Assembly: GCF_000252995.1 (NCBI RefSeq)
Contig: NC_015761.1
Location: 1,612,001-1,676,000, forward strand
Direction of reading: 5' to 3'
Origin: Salmonella bongori NCTC 12419
Lineage (GTDB): Bacteria; Pseudomonadota; Gammaproteobacteria; Enterobacterales; Enterobacteriaceae
Length of the DNA: 64,000 bases
Part shown: positions 8,840 to 18,108 of the stretch, piece by piece
Numbering within the stretch: position 1 is the stretch's first letter
How the letters are laid out: the number at the start of each line of letters is the position of its first letter
The notes under the pieces: generated by a model
The model's database searches: none
The model's input: the letters and a program-made list of their open reading frames with translations, nothing else
What the model was told of the DNA's origin: nothing
Program-made: the position numbers and the translations under genes

Positions 8840-10589
8840 GGCGCACCGCCATCGAAACGGTAAAAATCCCGGACTCATCAATAAGCTGCGCGCATTTATC
8901 AAATCCCGCCTCATGTACTAAAGCATCCATTTCCCCCTGCGTGCGTATACGCATGACCCATGCTTTACCATCTTTGTGGCTGGTGAGTGACCATGCGATG
9001 GTTTTCAACTGAGGATGCCAGGGTTGTCCGGTATATAACAATACGCCTCCAGGTTCGATAGCAGCAGCCAGCCCGGCAAGCGAGCGGCGAACCACTGCGT
9101 TATCAGGAAAAAGTTCATAAAGCCCAGAGACAATACCTAATGTTGGACTCGGTTCTAGCGCCGCCAGTTCGTCGTAATTGAAGGCATCACCACGTTCAAA
9201 ACGCACTCTGCCGGACATTCCCCGGCTCGCAATCATTTCTTTCCCACGCGCGACATTAAGTTCGCTGAAATCACGCAGTAATATATCGCTAACCGCCTCC
9301 TCATCTTCTAGCGCATCCATGACATAACGTCCGTGCCCAGCAGCGATATCCACTACCCGGATCGGCATTCCCTGCTCTATCAACTTTTCAACCGCCTGAC
9401 GGATAAGAATTTGCAAATGGATCTTACGCTGGCGAATACCTTTCCAGCCGATACTATTAAGGTAATTTTTATCAATCAAACGTCCGACTATATTGTTGCC
9501 CTGCGGTAGATTACGGTAGACATAATCCAGCGTACTGCCGGAATCAAACCCCGTCTCAATCCCCAGACGTATGCCAGCCGACTGCGTACCTAACCTCTTC
9601 ATACCATAACGCAGACCGCGATAAGCAATATCTTCTAACGTACAGGGCGCAGGCCCACCGCTTAGCACACGCCAGGTATCCGCTCCCGGGCTCCAGCGGT
9701 CTTCATGTTGATAATCAAAACGCTGTGGCGGCAAGTCATATAGCGTCTCAATAAAACAACGTATTTTCTCAAATGCCAGATGCCTGTTTTTTTCGCCAAG
9801 CGTATCGTGAAAAAAGCCAGATAAAATATGAAGCTCTTTCAGAGGACTACGTAACCCCTGATAAAAATCTATCTGCGGCTGGCGATGAACAACATAATCC
9901 TTGCCAGATACCAGAAGCAGCGTAGGTAAGGTAATCGCACTGGCATCAGCGACCACTCGCGCCGATGTTTTGTACAAATCGAGGAGGATATTCACTGCGA
10001 TGGAGCGGGTAATCAGCGGATCATGATTAAAACTCGTCACGCGTTCAAGGTCATGCGTCAGATATTTACCTTTGACATAGGAATTGACGTAGAACAGACC
10101 ACGCAAACGATACCACACAGCGAGTCCCGTCCGTGCAAACGGTACATAAAGTTTCACTTTAAACGCTGGCGAAGCCAGTATCAGGCCACGAATGTTTGGC
10201 GCATAATCGTGCGCCCAGGTTGCGGCTAATACCGCACCGACGCTCTGCGCCACTACAACGATATTTTCCAGCGCGGTTTGACTATCCGCGGCGACAAAAC
10301 GAATAAATTCTTCTACATCCTGTACCGAACGGGCAAGAGACGGACTATAGCCGCGTTGGCCTGGAGAATTTCCATGTCCTCTGGCATCCCATGCGTAAAA
10401 TATCGCCTCTGGCATCGCCAGTTCATCGACTATATGCTGTAGGCGACCTGAGTGCTCATGCCCGCGATGAAATAAAACAATGACTTTTGGCGTCGCGCTT
10501 ACCGACAGTGCTGGCCAGTAGCGATAAAAGAGTTCGGAGTTGTCGCCCGTTAAAAAATACCGCTCATCCGGTGTGCGGGTATGGTGCAT
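8829..10589 (-). CDS. ynbC: YnbC, alpha/beta hydrolase fused to a SAM methyltransferase-like domain
   Basis: 586 residues, close to E. coli YnbC. Residues ~1-310 are an alpha/beta hydrolase with the nucleophile elbow VVVAQSVGAV (a GxSxG variant with Ala first) and the acid and histidine in SGKDYVV and GFFHD. Residues ~330-586 hold a methyltransferase core (VVDIAAGHGRYVMDAL). The hydrolase half resembles monoacylglycerol lipase/lysophospholipase proteins. The start at 10589 (MHHTRTPDERYF) fits the family, and the gene overlaps the acyltransferase stop by 26 bases. A role in lipid head-group or acyl processing is inferred from context. Confidence 0.9.
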   Translation of the reverse strand: MHHTRTPDERYFLTGDNSELFYRYWPALSVSATPKVIVLFHRGHEHSGRLQHIVDELAMPEAIFYAWDARGHGNSPGQRGYSPSLARSVQDVEEFIRFVAADSQTALENIVVVAQSVGAVLAATWAHDYAPNIRGLILASPAFKVKLYVPFARTGLAVWYRLRGLFYVNSYVKGKYLTHDLERVTSFNHDPLITRSIAVNILLDLYKTSARVVADASAITLPTLLLVSGKDYVVHRQPQIDFYQGLRSPLKELHILSGFFHDTLGEKNRHLAFEKIRCFIETLYDLPPQRFDYQHEDRWSPGADTWRVLSGGPAPCTLEDIAYRGLRYGMKRLGTQSAGIRLGIETGFDSGSTLDYVYRNLPQGNNIVGRLIDKNYLNSIGWKGIRQRKIHLQILIRQAVEKLIEQGMPIRVVDIAAGHGRYVMDALEDEEAVSDILLRDFSELNVARGKEMIASRGMSGRVRFERGDAFNYDELAALEPSPTLGIVSGLYELFPDNAVVRRSLAGLAAAIEPGGVLLYTGQPWHPQLKTIAWSLTSHKDGKAWVMRIRTQGEMDALVHEAGFDKCAQLIDESGIFTVSMAVRRGV

Positions 10590-11220
10590 AAGTACGATTT
10601 CCCTGTGTCTGTTGTTGAAGCTCCAGCAAGCGATGCCTGAGATCATCCATAAATGGCTTTTTTTCAGGGTGAGAATGCAGCGCATCGCCAATGGTGACAT
10701 CAATAAATAGTGGAAGTGGAATACGATTGCCTTTCGCCATTATCCGTTCCGTGCCGCAAAGCCAGACGGGAACAATGCTCGCCTCCGGTACTCGCTGGCT
10801 TAAATGCCAGATTCCTGACTTCAGCGGTGATAATATTCCCGGTTCGCCGCGCGTGCCTTCAGGAAACAAGATCAGGATCTTATTCATACGCAACGCTTGC
10901 TCGCACAATGCCAACGGATTTGTCTCCCCGCCTTTCCGGGTCACAGGAATAATATTGAGAATATTGATAGCAAACCAGCGCATCCATTTATTCCGCAAAA
11001 AATAGTCGGCGGCAGCGACCGGATGAACATAAGCTTGTTGACGTAGCGGGAACAGCGACAGCAGCGCAAACACATCCATATGGCTATTATGGTTAGCGAC
11101 AATGATCAGTGGGCCGCGATGAGGAAGCCGCTCCCGGTATTTAACTCTCAACCCAAGCCATAAGCGGATTACGGGCCAGACAAGACATAACGTAAATAAG
11201 ATGCGAAGAAATCGGTTCAT
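10564..11220 (-). CDS. PlsC-family 1-acyl-glycerol-3-phosphate-type acyltransferase
   Basis: 218 residues with both signature blocks of glycerolipid acyltransferases: NHNSHMD (NH-x4-D catalytic pair, about residue 44) and FPEGTRGEPG (acceptor phosphate binding, about residue 119). An N-terminal hydrophobic helix (FLRILFTLCLVWPVIRLWLG) anchors it to the inner membrane. It lies between ynbB and ynbC with 6-base spacing on one side and an overlap on the other. As far as I recall, E. coli K-12 lacks this member of the cluster. It is likely to acylate the glycerolipid that YnbB activates. Confidence 0.88.
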   Translation of the reverse strand: MNRFLRILFTLCLVWPVIRLWLGLRVKYRERLPHRGPLIIVANHNSHMDVFALLSLFPLRQQAYVHPVAAADYFLRNKWMRWFAINILNIIPVTRKGGETNPLALCEQALRMNKILILFPEGTRGEPGILSPLKSGIWHLSQRVPEASIVPVWLCGTERIMAKGNRIPLPLFIDVTIGDALHSHPEKKPFMDDLRHRLLELQQQTQGNRTYAPYPHTG

Positions 11221-11226
11221 AACGAC

Positions 11227-12144
11227 TTAGTAGCAAAAATAACGAATAAAATGGAAAAATACCGGTGCAGTAAAAATCAGCGAGTCGAGCCGATCAAGAA
11301 GGCCACCATGACCGGGTAACAATGTACCGCTATCTTTGACGCCGATATCACGTTTGACAGCAGACATCACCACATCGCCGCAAAAACCGGTGATGCCAAT
11401 AATCACCCCGGCCAGCAATGACATTGACGTATTCAATGGCGTGAGTAACGGCCCCAGCACCAGACCAGCCAACGCAGTTGTCATCACGCCGCCCACAAGC
11501 CCTGCCACCGTTTTATTCGGACTTACCCTCGGCGTTACTTTGATGCGTCCGAATGATTTACCCCACAAATATTGCGCGATGTCGTTAAACTCCGTCAGCC
11601 CGACCAGAAACAGGACCAGCAGCGCGCCAGTTTGTTTGTCGTCCGCAGGCAGTACCAACAGAAAGGCGACATGGCTGAAAGCAAAAACCGTTGTCATCAG
11701 GCTCCAGTGAAGCTGCGACGCGGTACGTAAAAAACCCTGCGTATCGCCCGCAATTACCATGCGTGCCGGTAAAAATAAGAAAACATAAACCGGAATAAAC
11801 ACCACGAACATCCCATACCAGCCAATGCCAATCAGCCAGTAATTGGCAGGTATCGCAATAAACATCCACAATAGCGGCATTCGGTCAGAATGACGGGAGG
11901 GAACCAGCGTCAGAAATTCTTTTAACGCCATAAAGCTGACCAACGCGAAAAAGGTCAACGCCAGCCAGACCGGACTTAATAGCGCCAGCGAAAACAAAAT
12001 AATAATCAGCCACCAGGTACGAATACGTAGCGTTAATTCGTGCCAGTCTCTCTCAGGACGGCGCCATAACAGTATACGATTCACCAGAGTGGCAACCAGC
12101 AAAAGCATAAAAATGACGATAAGCGATTTTTCGAGCAGCATCAT
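11227..12144 (-). CDS. ynbB: YnbB, CDP-diacylglycerol synthase-like membrane protein
   Basis: About 305 residues with eight or so membrane segments. The C-terminus carries the full CdsA signature (SAVKRDIGVKDSG then LPGHGGLLDRLDS), so it should activate phosphatidic acid with CTP. The chosen ATG at 12144 forms an ATGA overlap with the ynbA stop; the next codon is also ATG. This is a second cdsA-like gene beside the housekeeping one, which implies a dedicated CDP-lipid pool for the neighbouring YnbA. Confidence 0.92.
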   Translation of the reverse strand: MMLLEKSLIVIFMLLLVATLVNRILLWRRPERDWHELTLRIRTWWLIIILFSLALLSPVWLALTFFALVSFMALKEFLTLVPSRHSDRMPLLWMFIAIPANYWLIGIGWYGMFVVFIPVYVFLFLPARMVIAGDTQGFLRTASQLHWSLMTTVFAFSHVAFLLVLPADDKQTGALLVLFLVGLTEFNDIAQYLWGKSFGRIKVTPRVSPNKTVAGLVGGVMTTALAGLVLGPLLTPLNTSMSLLAGVIIGITGFCGDVVMSAVKRDIGVKDSGTLLPGHGGLLDRLDSLIFTAPVFFHFIRYFCY

Positions 12145-12737
12145 TTTGTGACCGTCACAAGTAATGCGCTTTGGCAACGGTTCACTATCGTCCAAAGGAG
12201 CAGTACGACAGCAATACCCCATACTATATTGCTCCAGTGCGCCGCCTGAGGCCAAAGGGCCAGCACCAGCCCCCATGTGCCAAACACCAGCGCCCTGTCA
12301 CTTTTGCCAAACGGCCCGGCATAACTGCGTACACCGTTGATTGTTTGCGCCAGTATCCCGCAAAACTCAGTCATCATCATGGCCAAAAGCATGGTGAGCA
12401 CCAACAGAAAACTACTGTCAGCCAGAAAAAGAAATGGCAGATAAAGCGCAATGTCTGAAATCACATCGCCTGTCTCATTCAGAATAGCGCCTAAGCGGGA
12501 TTGCTGGTGGCATTCGCGCGCTAACATACCATCCAGCGCGTTAAGCGCCATACGCACAAACAATACAACGGGTAACAGAAAGTACAGGGGAAACACGGTT
12601 AATATCAGGCCGGTCACCATAGAGAGGACTATAGCGGAAAGGGTGATCTGATTAGCTGTAATATGATGCCGATATAGCCAGGCCATTAAGGGACGTAATA
12701 ATGCCTGAAAAGCGGGTTTAATTTGATAAAGTGTCAT
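12141..12737 (-). CDS. ynbA: YnbA, CDP-alcohol phosphatidyltransferase-like protein
   Basis: 198 residues with about six membrane helices. It has the CDP-alcohol phosphotransferase motif but with Asn at two of the four expected Asp positions: NALDGMLAR ... GAILNETGD. The family consensus is DxxDGxxAR ... GxxxDxxxD, so D1 and D3 are Asn while D2 and the catalytic D4 are kept. The same changes occur in my recollection of E. coli YnbA. I chose the ATG at 12737 (MTLYQIKP), with CAGAGAA upstream, over the ATG at 12755. First gene of the ynb cluster. Confidence 0.9.
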   Translation of the reverse strand: MTLYQIKPAFQALLRPLMAWLYRHHITANQITLSAIVLSMVTGLILTVFPLYFLLPVVLFVRMALNALDGMLARECHQQSRLGAILNETGDVISDIALYLPFLFLADSSFLLVLTMLLAMMMTEFCGILAQTINGVRSYAGPFGKSDRALVFGTWGLVLALWPQAAHWSNIVWGIAVVLLLWTIVNRCQSALLVTVTK

Positions 12738-12861
12738 CGATATTCTCTGAAACATGACTAAACGCGAGATAGTCCGTCAGAGATAATACCGCGCTGTTAT
12801 CCTAATTACAGCGTAAACGGCTAAATTCAGAAATTTTCAAAATAAAAATGCATGGTCTGGA

Positions 12862-12883
12862 GAAAAAGCGGTCGAGCCTCGAC
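12862..12883 (-). terminator. Rho-independent terminator after ydbL
   Basis: On the minus strand GTCGA-GGC-TCGAC is followed by CGCTTTTTC. It overlaps the ydbL stop codon and would separate the ydbH-ynbE-ydbL operon from ynbA downstream. Confidence 0.6.
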
Positions 12884-13206
12884 TATTTACGCAGCCATTT
12901 ACCATTAATTCCCTGCACATATTCACCCGGCCTGGCACGCTCAACCAGTTTTTGCCCGGCCATCTTCGCCACTTCATCCACGGGAAGACGGTTGCTATCC
13001 GCTAACTGTTGATAACTGGCACGCCGCGCTTGATTAATATCAAGCACCAGTTTTTGCGTTTCGGCATCAGGCGTTAAGGCAGCCAGATAACCATTTAGCG
13101 TTTCTCCTACCCGTCCCTGTGTACGCGCCTCCTCAAGGGTCAGGGCCCATACCGAAGGCGTTAGTAAACTCAGCATCAGCGCCCATAGTATTACGTACTT
13201 TTTCAT
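12883..13206 (-). CDS. ydbL: YdbL, periplasmic DUF1318 protein
   Basis: 107 residues with a cleavable signal peptide (MKKYVILWALMLSLLTPSVWA) and a mature DUF1318 domain (LEEARTQGRVGETLNGYL ... GQKLVERARPGEYVQGINGKW). In E. coli YdbL acts with YdbH and YnbE in outer-membrane lipid homeostasis and is proposed to assist assembly of YnbE. It lies 7 bases downstream of ynbE, last gene of the operon. Confidence 0.95.
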   Translation of the reverse strand: MKKYVILWALMLSLLTPSVWALTLEEARTQGRVGETLNGYLAALTPDAETQKLVLDINQARRASYQQLADSNRLPVDEVAKMAGQKLVERARPGEYVQGINGKWLRK

Positions 13207-13213
13207 TATGGCC

Positions 13214-13405
13214 TCAGAATAGATCGCTACGTGATTTCAGAAGTTCTTCTACATCTTTATCAACTTTAATGTGTATTTCATGCTCGATCTTTACGTTCAT
13301 ATTGATGGTAATCGGCTGCTCAGGCGCGGCGACTTCAATGCGCGGTGTACAGCCCGCCGCCATCACCGCTGCAAGCGCTAACAGCATAGCAAACATCATT
13401 TTCAT
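13214..13405 (-). CDS. ynbE: YnbE, small outer-membrane lipoprotein
   Basis: 63 residues with a lipobox (AAGC, cysteine near residue 19) and a mature part EVAAPEQPITINMNVKIEHEI ending in RSDLF, matching YnbE. In E. coli it forms an intermembrane bridge with the C-terminus of YdbH by beta-strand stacking. Its ATG overlaps the ydbH stop (TAATG). It was easy to miss because of its size. Confidence 0.95.
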   Translation of the reverse strand: MKMMFAMLLALAAVMAAGCTPRIEVAAPEQPITINMNVKIEHEIHIKVDKDVEELLKSRSDLF

Positions 13406-16041
13406 TATTTATCCTCACAGTCCTTATCTCTCAGACAAGGCAGTTGCGGCAATGCTGCGTTTTGTTCAAGCCATGCCTGTAAATTGTCGCCAAAACGCAA
13501 ACTGCGCCACAGCGTAAATATATTTTCTTCATGGGTATAGTTCAAATTAACGATCGCTGTTTTACCCTCCACGCGGCTTTTACCGGTAATGGCCGCCTGC
13601 ATCGTTAATACGCCCAGGTTATCGACATTGATTTTCGTCCATGAATGCATAATCTCCATATAGCGCAGCCAGTTAATGGCCGAGCCTGCCGTGACATTAT
13701 CTTCCACCACCGCGTCTGCGGTGTCTTTATCGATACGCAGCGTCATTGGCCCTGGATTCGTCAGCCAGCCATCTTTAATTATCCATTTTTCATTGTTCAA
13801 CCACAGCGGCAGCGCGCCGCTGACCGGACCAGACATAACGAATTGTTTGGGATTTATAGCACTAATCAATTCGCTGGAAGAAATATTCTGCACCCGTAAA
13901 AGCGCCGGATCGTGCTGCGGCATCCGCAGCTGTTTCATGATGATTTTACCGCCCAGTACGTCTACGCTGACATCGCTTAGCAACAATGGATTCGACTCAC
14001 TCCAGGGATAACTGCCCTGTAAATCGGCGGTGATATGTCTCGCCGTCACCTGGTTTACTATCTCAGCAATACGCAGTGAGACCGGCCCACGCGTCCCCAG
14101 TTGCCACGTTCCGTTGTGTAAGCGAAATGGCAGAATGAAATCGACGCCATTGATTTTGTTATCCGGCATCCAGGCGCTGCCGCCTTTTAGCACACCGTGT
14201 CCGCCCGCTTCAAACCCCTGATCCTGCGCGGCGGAGAAAGCAACCTGTGCATACAGTGCGCCTTCACGTAGCGTCATTTTCCACGCCGGCGGGAGTAGCG
14301 GCTGAAAAACGACGAGCGACTGCTTCGGCCACCAGGCCTGCCCGCGAAGGCGTTCGCCGTCCCAGCGCCCATTCAACCGTACCGGACCTATCGCGCCGGC
14401 ATGAAGATCGCCTTTAAACTGGAACAGGGTCGGGTCGCGACCGTCAATATTAAAATGAAGGATAGAAGGTGGCAGCAAACTTCCGCTGGTGAATATGGTT
14501 TTCCCCGCCTCTAAAGATAGCGCGCCCTGTAGCGACGGCGTTGTCGCGTCGCGAACCCAGACAATCGGTTTATCCAGTACCAGTCTTGGCGATGTAACTG
14601 TCATCGCGCCATATTGCAACCGATCAAAACCGGTAGACAGACGGGTCAGTCTGATGGTGTCATCGCGCCATTCACCTTGCCCGGTGATGTCCCAACGGGC
14701 GTGCATCGGCGTAAAACTCCCTTGTCCCCAATAGCGCCAGCGCCAGCGTCCGGCATCAGGAAGAAAGTCATTCGCCAGGCCGTCAAGATGGAGAACAAAA
14801 TCGCCCATTTCATTTTCGTGCGCCCGTAAAATAGCCTGTAACCGACCATCAACGCCGCGCTGCGTCACCTTGACACCCGCCAGCGGCCAACGAATTTCAT
14901 CAATATCAAGCGCATTAATCAATCGCCCACGAGAGCGCAGCAAGGCACCTGGCTCAAAGATGAGCTGCGGATCTGCCAGACTACCGCGGAGCATAGCCGG
15001 CAACACCGCATAAAAGATTAAATCCTTCTGTTTAGCCTCACCGGTAAGCTGTAGCGGCATCGCACTGCTATCCATGCTGAGTTTTCCCGGCCCGATAGTC
15101 AGTACGGCGTTCGCTTTACCTGCATCGCCCTGAGTCAGAATATTCAGGCGGCCACTGACCCGCGCATTGTCCAGCCCTGCCGGCCAGTTATCAATGTTAA
15201 AAGCCAGACGTCCGCTCAGAGGGAATCCCTGATATGGCCAGTTCCAGCGACCATCGCTGATGACCAGCCGTTGACGCGTCACCACCCAGGGCAGATCGAG
15301 AATCGGATCAGGATTGCCCCGCGCCATCACAACCAGTTGCCCGGCGTTATCGCGCCATTCCAGTTCCGCATCCAGCAAGGAGGGTTCCTGCGGCAAACGC
15401 AGCGTCGCCGCCGTATGGCCGCTCACTGGCAGGCCATCCGGTACCAACGGTAAAGTAAATTCCCCCGCCAGAGTCACTGGTGGTTGATTCGCTACCGCGG
15501 CAATCTCCAGTTGGCTTACCGTCAATGCCTGACCGCGTACCTGCCCTTGAAATTTTACTTTTTCGCCCTGATAACGTATCTGTTGAACGATCGGCGTCAC
15601 GGCGATCGTCAGCTTGCCCTGCCATTCTTGCCAGGGCGCAAGAATGACATTATCGATGTTAATCCAGGTATTGGGCAACATGGACTGCCACTGCGCCAGC
15701 GTACGTGGCGCGGCGGGAGATGCTTCCGAGGCCGGCAGTTTCGCCAGACATGCAGCGTCCAGCTCAAGACTTTTGATATTAAGTAACCATCGGCTGGGAC
15801 GTGACAATTCCGCCCCGGTCACGTGGGCTAACGAACAATCATTCACCAGATAACGGAGATCGGGGATCACTAATCCATGACGTGTCAGGCGAGGACTTTC
15901 TTCCATTGCGATACGGGTGCCGACGGGTAGCCAGATCCCTGCCAAAGTGGGAACCCATAACCCCAGGGTCATTAGCAGAGTCAGCGGCACAAGAATCAGC
16001 AGTAACAGTAGCGCGAGGGCGGCTTTATATTTACCCTTCAT
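13405..16041 (-). CDS. ydbH: YdbH, AsmA/TamB-like intermembrane lipid-transfer protein
   Basis: 878 residues with one N-terminal membrane anchor (AALALLLLLILVPLTLLMTLGLWV) and a long beta-rich periplasmic body typical of AsmA-like bridge proteins. YdbH is redundant with TamB and YhdP in moving phospholipids to the outer membrane in E. coli. The C-terminal region (KINVDNLGVLTMQAAITGKSRVEG) is the dicarboxylate-transport-type domain of the family. First gene of the operon with ynbE and ydbL, divergent from ldhA. Confidence 0.95.
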   Translation of the reverse strand: MKGKYKAALALLLLLILVPLTLLMTLGLWVPTLAGIWLPVGTRIAMEESPRLTRHGLVIPDLRYLVNDCSLAHVTGAELSRPSRWLLNIKSLELDAACLAKLPASEASPAAPRTLAQWQSMLPNTWINIDNVILAPWQEWQGKLTIAVTPIVQQIRYQGEKVKFQGQVRGQALTVSQLEIAAVANQPPVTLAGEFTLPLVPDGLPVSGHTAATLRLPQEPSLLDAELEWRDNAGQLVVMARGNPDPILDLPWVVTRQRLVISDGRWNWPYQGFPLSGRLAFNIDNWPAGLDNARVSGRLNILTQGDAGKANAVLTIGPGKLSMDSSAMPLQLTGEAKQKDLIFYAVLPAMLRGSLADPQLIFEPGALLRSRGRLINALDIDEIRWPLAGVKVTQRGVDGRLQAILRAHENEMGDFVLHLDGLANDFLPDAGRWRWRYWGQGSFTPMHARWDITGQGEWRDDTIRLTRLSTGFDRLQYGAMTVTSPRLVLDKPIVWVRDATTPSLQGALSLEAGKTIFTSGSLLPPSILHFNIDGRDPTLFQFKGDLHAGAIGPVRLNGRWDGERLRGQAWWPKQSLVVFQPLLPPAWKMTLREGALYAQVAFSAAQDQGFEAGGHGVLKGGSAWMPDNKINGVDFILPFRLHNGTWQLGTRGPVSLRIAEIVNQVTARHITADLQGSYPWSESNPLLLSDVSVDVLGGKIIMKQLRMPQHDPALLRVQNISSSELISAINPKQFVMSGPVSGALPLWLNNEKWIIKDGWLTNPGPMTLRIDKDTADAVVEDNVTAGSAINWLRYMEIMHSWTKINVDNLGVLTMQAAITGKSRVEGKTAIVNLNYTHEENIFTLWRSLRFGDNLQAWLEQNAALPQLPCLRDKDCEDK

Positions 16042-16304
16042 GGGCCCATAATTTCCTGATTTAACGAAAAATTAAGTCGGCTATCATCTTATTTTGGCAT
16101 GATTACCCGTCGATAGCCTAATAGTTCATGCGGCAAACGGACATGACGGAGCCGCAGATCGTCCCTTCATCTGCCATTTGCGGTATCCTGGGGAATGTTA
16201 GCCTAAAATTATTCATTATATGTATGGCTATCAATTATTTTTGATTTTTTGTAAGATAATTTTAATCGTATTTGTGTGATTCTGACATCACTGGAGAAGG
16301 TCAT

Positions 16305-17294
16305 ATGAAACTTGCCGTCTATAGTACCAAACAGTATGACAAGAAATATCTACAGCAGGTTAACGAAGCATTCGGTTTTGAACTGGAGTTTTTTGATTTT
16401 CTGCTAACGGAGAAAACGGCGAAAACCGCCAATGGATGCGAAGCGGTTTGTATCTTCGTGAATGATGACGGGAGCCGCCCGGTATTGGAAGAGCTCAAAA
16501 AACACGGGGTGAAATTTATCGCGCTGCGCTGCGCCGGATTCAATAATGTCGACCTGGATGCAGCTAAAGATCTGGGTCTGCAGGTGGTGCGCGTTCCGGC
16601 TTATTCACCGGAAGCCGTGGCTGAACATGCGGTTGGCATGATGATGACGTTGAACCGACGCATTCACCGTGCTTATCAACGCACGCGCGACGCTAACTTT
16701 TCCCTGGAGGGCCTCACCGGTTTTACGATGCATGGAAAAACGGCTGGCGTCATTGGCACCGGTAAAATCGGCGTCGCCACGCTGCGTATCCTGAAAGGCT
16801 TTGGCATGCGCCTACTGGCGTTCGATCCCTATCCCAGCGCTGCAGCGCTCGACCTTGGCGTAGAGTATGTGGATCTGCAAACGTTGTTTGCCGAATCGGA
16901 CGTTATTTCGCTGCACTGCCCGCTCACGCCGGAAAATTACCATTTGCTGAACCATGCGGCATTCGATCAAATGAAAGATGGCGTTATGGTCATTAATACC
17001 AGCCGCGGCGCATTAATTGATTCTCAGGCGGCTATTGAAGCCCTGAAAAATCAGAAAATCGGTTCCCTGGGGATGGATGTCTATGAAAATGAACGCGACC
17101 TGTTCTTTGAAGACAAGTCAAACGATGTTATCCAGGATGATGTATTCCGCCGCCTGTCGGCCTGCCATAACGTGCTGTTTACCGGCCACCAGGCCTTTCT
17201 GACAGCGGAAGCGTTGACCAGTATCTCCGAAACCACATTACAAAATTTAAGTCAGCTTGAGAAGGGTGAGCCCTGCCCCAACGCGCTGTTTTAA
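16305..17294 (+). CDS. ldhA: D-lactate dehydrogenase, fermentative, NAD-dependent
   Basis: 329 residues, exactly the E. coli LdhA length. It reduces pyruvate to D-lactate with NADH in anaerobic fermentation. The NAD-binding motif VIGTGKIGVATL lies near residue 150. The D-2-hydroxyacid dehydrogenase catalytic residues are present: Arg in INTSRGALID, Glu in MDVYENE and His in LFTGHQAFLT. The start at 16305 follows TGGAGAAGGTCAT; an upstream in-frame ATG at 16272 would add 11 residues. Confidence 0.98.
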   Translation: MKLAVYSTKQYDKKYLQQVNEAFGFELEFFDFLLTEKTAKTANGCEAVCIFVNDDGSRPVLEELKKHGVKFIALRCAGFNNVDLDAAKDLGLQVVRVPAYSPEAVAEHAVGMMMTLNRRIHRAYQRTRDANFSLEGLTGFTMHGKTAGVIGTGKIGVATLRILKGFGMRLLAFDPYPSAAALDLGVEYVDLQTLFAESDVISLHCPLTPENYHLLNHAAFDQMKDGVMVINTSRGALIDSQAAIEALKNQKIGSLGMDVYENERDLFFEDKSNDVIQDDVFRRLSACHNVLFTGHQAFLTAEALTSISETTLQNLSQLEKGEPCPNALF

Positions 17295-17301
17295 TCCTGT
17301 C

Positions 17302-17329
17302 GCTCCCCTGCGCTCAGGGGAGCATTTTC
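17302..17329 (+). terminator. Rho-independent terminator of ldhA
   Basis: A 9-bp perfect stem, GCTCCCCTG/CAGGGGAGC, with a CGCT loop, then ATTTTC, 8 bases after the ldhA stop. Confidence 0.85.
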
Positions 17330-17404
17330 GGATAACCCCTGAAGATCTATCCGGCCATATCATTACCATAGTCAGTGTTAACTATCAGATTACAGAGAGT
17401 ATCA

Positions 17405-17815
17405 ATGAAGAAAATCGTCACGCTGGTCGCCCTGAGCATCATGATGACGGGCTGTGTGAGCAGCGGAAAAGTGTCCGTCAAACGCGAACAACTGGAACAC
17501 CACCGCTTTGTTCTGGAAAGCGTAAACGGTACATCCGTCACTGGCCCGGAGCTTAGCTTTGGCGAGGACATGACGGTATCCGGGAAAATGTGCAATCAAT
17601 TCACTGGCGAGGGTAAGCTGTCTGACGGCGAATTAATAGTGAAAAATGTCGCGATGACCCGCATGATGTGCGCCGATCCGCAATTAAATGCGCTGGATAA
17701 CACCATTAGCGACGTATTCCGCAAAGGCGCGCAAGTCGACCTGACTGCCAACCAATTAACGCTGGCGACGGCAGAAACAACACTGATGTATAAGCTGGCG
17801 GATTTAGCGCACTAA
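17405..17815 (+). CDS. hslJ: HslJ, heat-inducible META-domain lipoprotein
   Basis: 136 residues. A signal peptide with lipobox (MMTGC) is followed by one META/HslJ domain (HHRFVLESVNGTSVTGPELSFGEDMTVSGKMCNQFTGEG). The conserved cysteine pair (KMCNQF, MMCADP) is present. E. coli hslJ is heat induced and linked to novobiocin resistance. The start at 17405 gives a normal signal peptide. Confidence 0.95.
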   Translation: MKKIVTLVALSIMMTGCVSSGKVSVKREQLEHHRFVLESVNGTSVTGPELSFGEDMTVSGKMCNQFTGEGKLSDGELIVKNVAMTRMMCADPQLNALDNTISDVFRKGAQVDLTANQLTLATAETTLMYKLADLAH

Positions 17816-17825
17816 GCCTGGAGCG

Positions 17826-17843
17826 AAGGCGCATACCGCCTTT
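17826..17843. terminator. Short convergent hairpin between hslJ and ydbJ
   Basis: AAGGCG/CGCCTT with a CATAC loop, followed on the plus strand by TTAAT. The weak 6-bp stem could serve both converging genes. Confidence 0.4.
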
Positions 17844-18108
17844 AATAGCTACCGCAACTTCCGGCGGCAAGCGATTGTTCACTACAACGTTTGCCGTTGG
17901 GAAGCGCGCACATCCCAATCACTGAACCATCAAGCTGCCGCGCTGCCGAAAGTGAGCCGCCAATCATGGCGCAATTGGCTTCTCCGGCACTGGACATCGC
18001 CGCTTTCATCCCTGGCGAAACATGCGCCGCAGTAGCCTGCTGAACTGGTTCGCTACTGCAAGCCGACAATAATAACGCGGCACATCCCACCCAAAACGCT
18101 GCGCGCAT
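17842..18108 (-). CDS. ydbJ: YdbJ, small DUF333 lipoprotein
   Basis: 88 residues. Signal peptide with lipobox (LLLSACSS), then a DUF333 module: EANCAMIGGSLSAARQLDGSVIGMCALPNGKRCSEQSLAAGSC. The conserved NCAMIGG, GMCALPNG and CSEQSL cysteines could form disulphides in the periplasm. No function is known. Convergent with hslJ. Confidence 0.9.
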   Translation of the reverse strand: MRAAFWVGCAALLLSACSSEPVQQATAAHVSPGMKAAMSSAGEANCAMIGGSLSAARQLDGSVIGMCALPNGKRCSEQSLAAGSCGSY

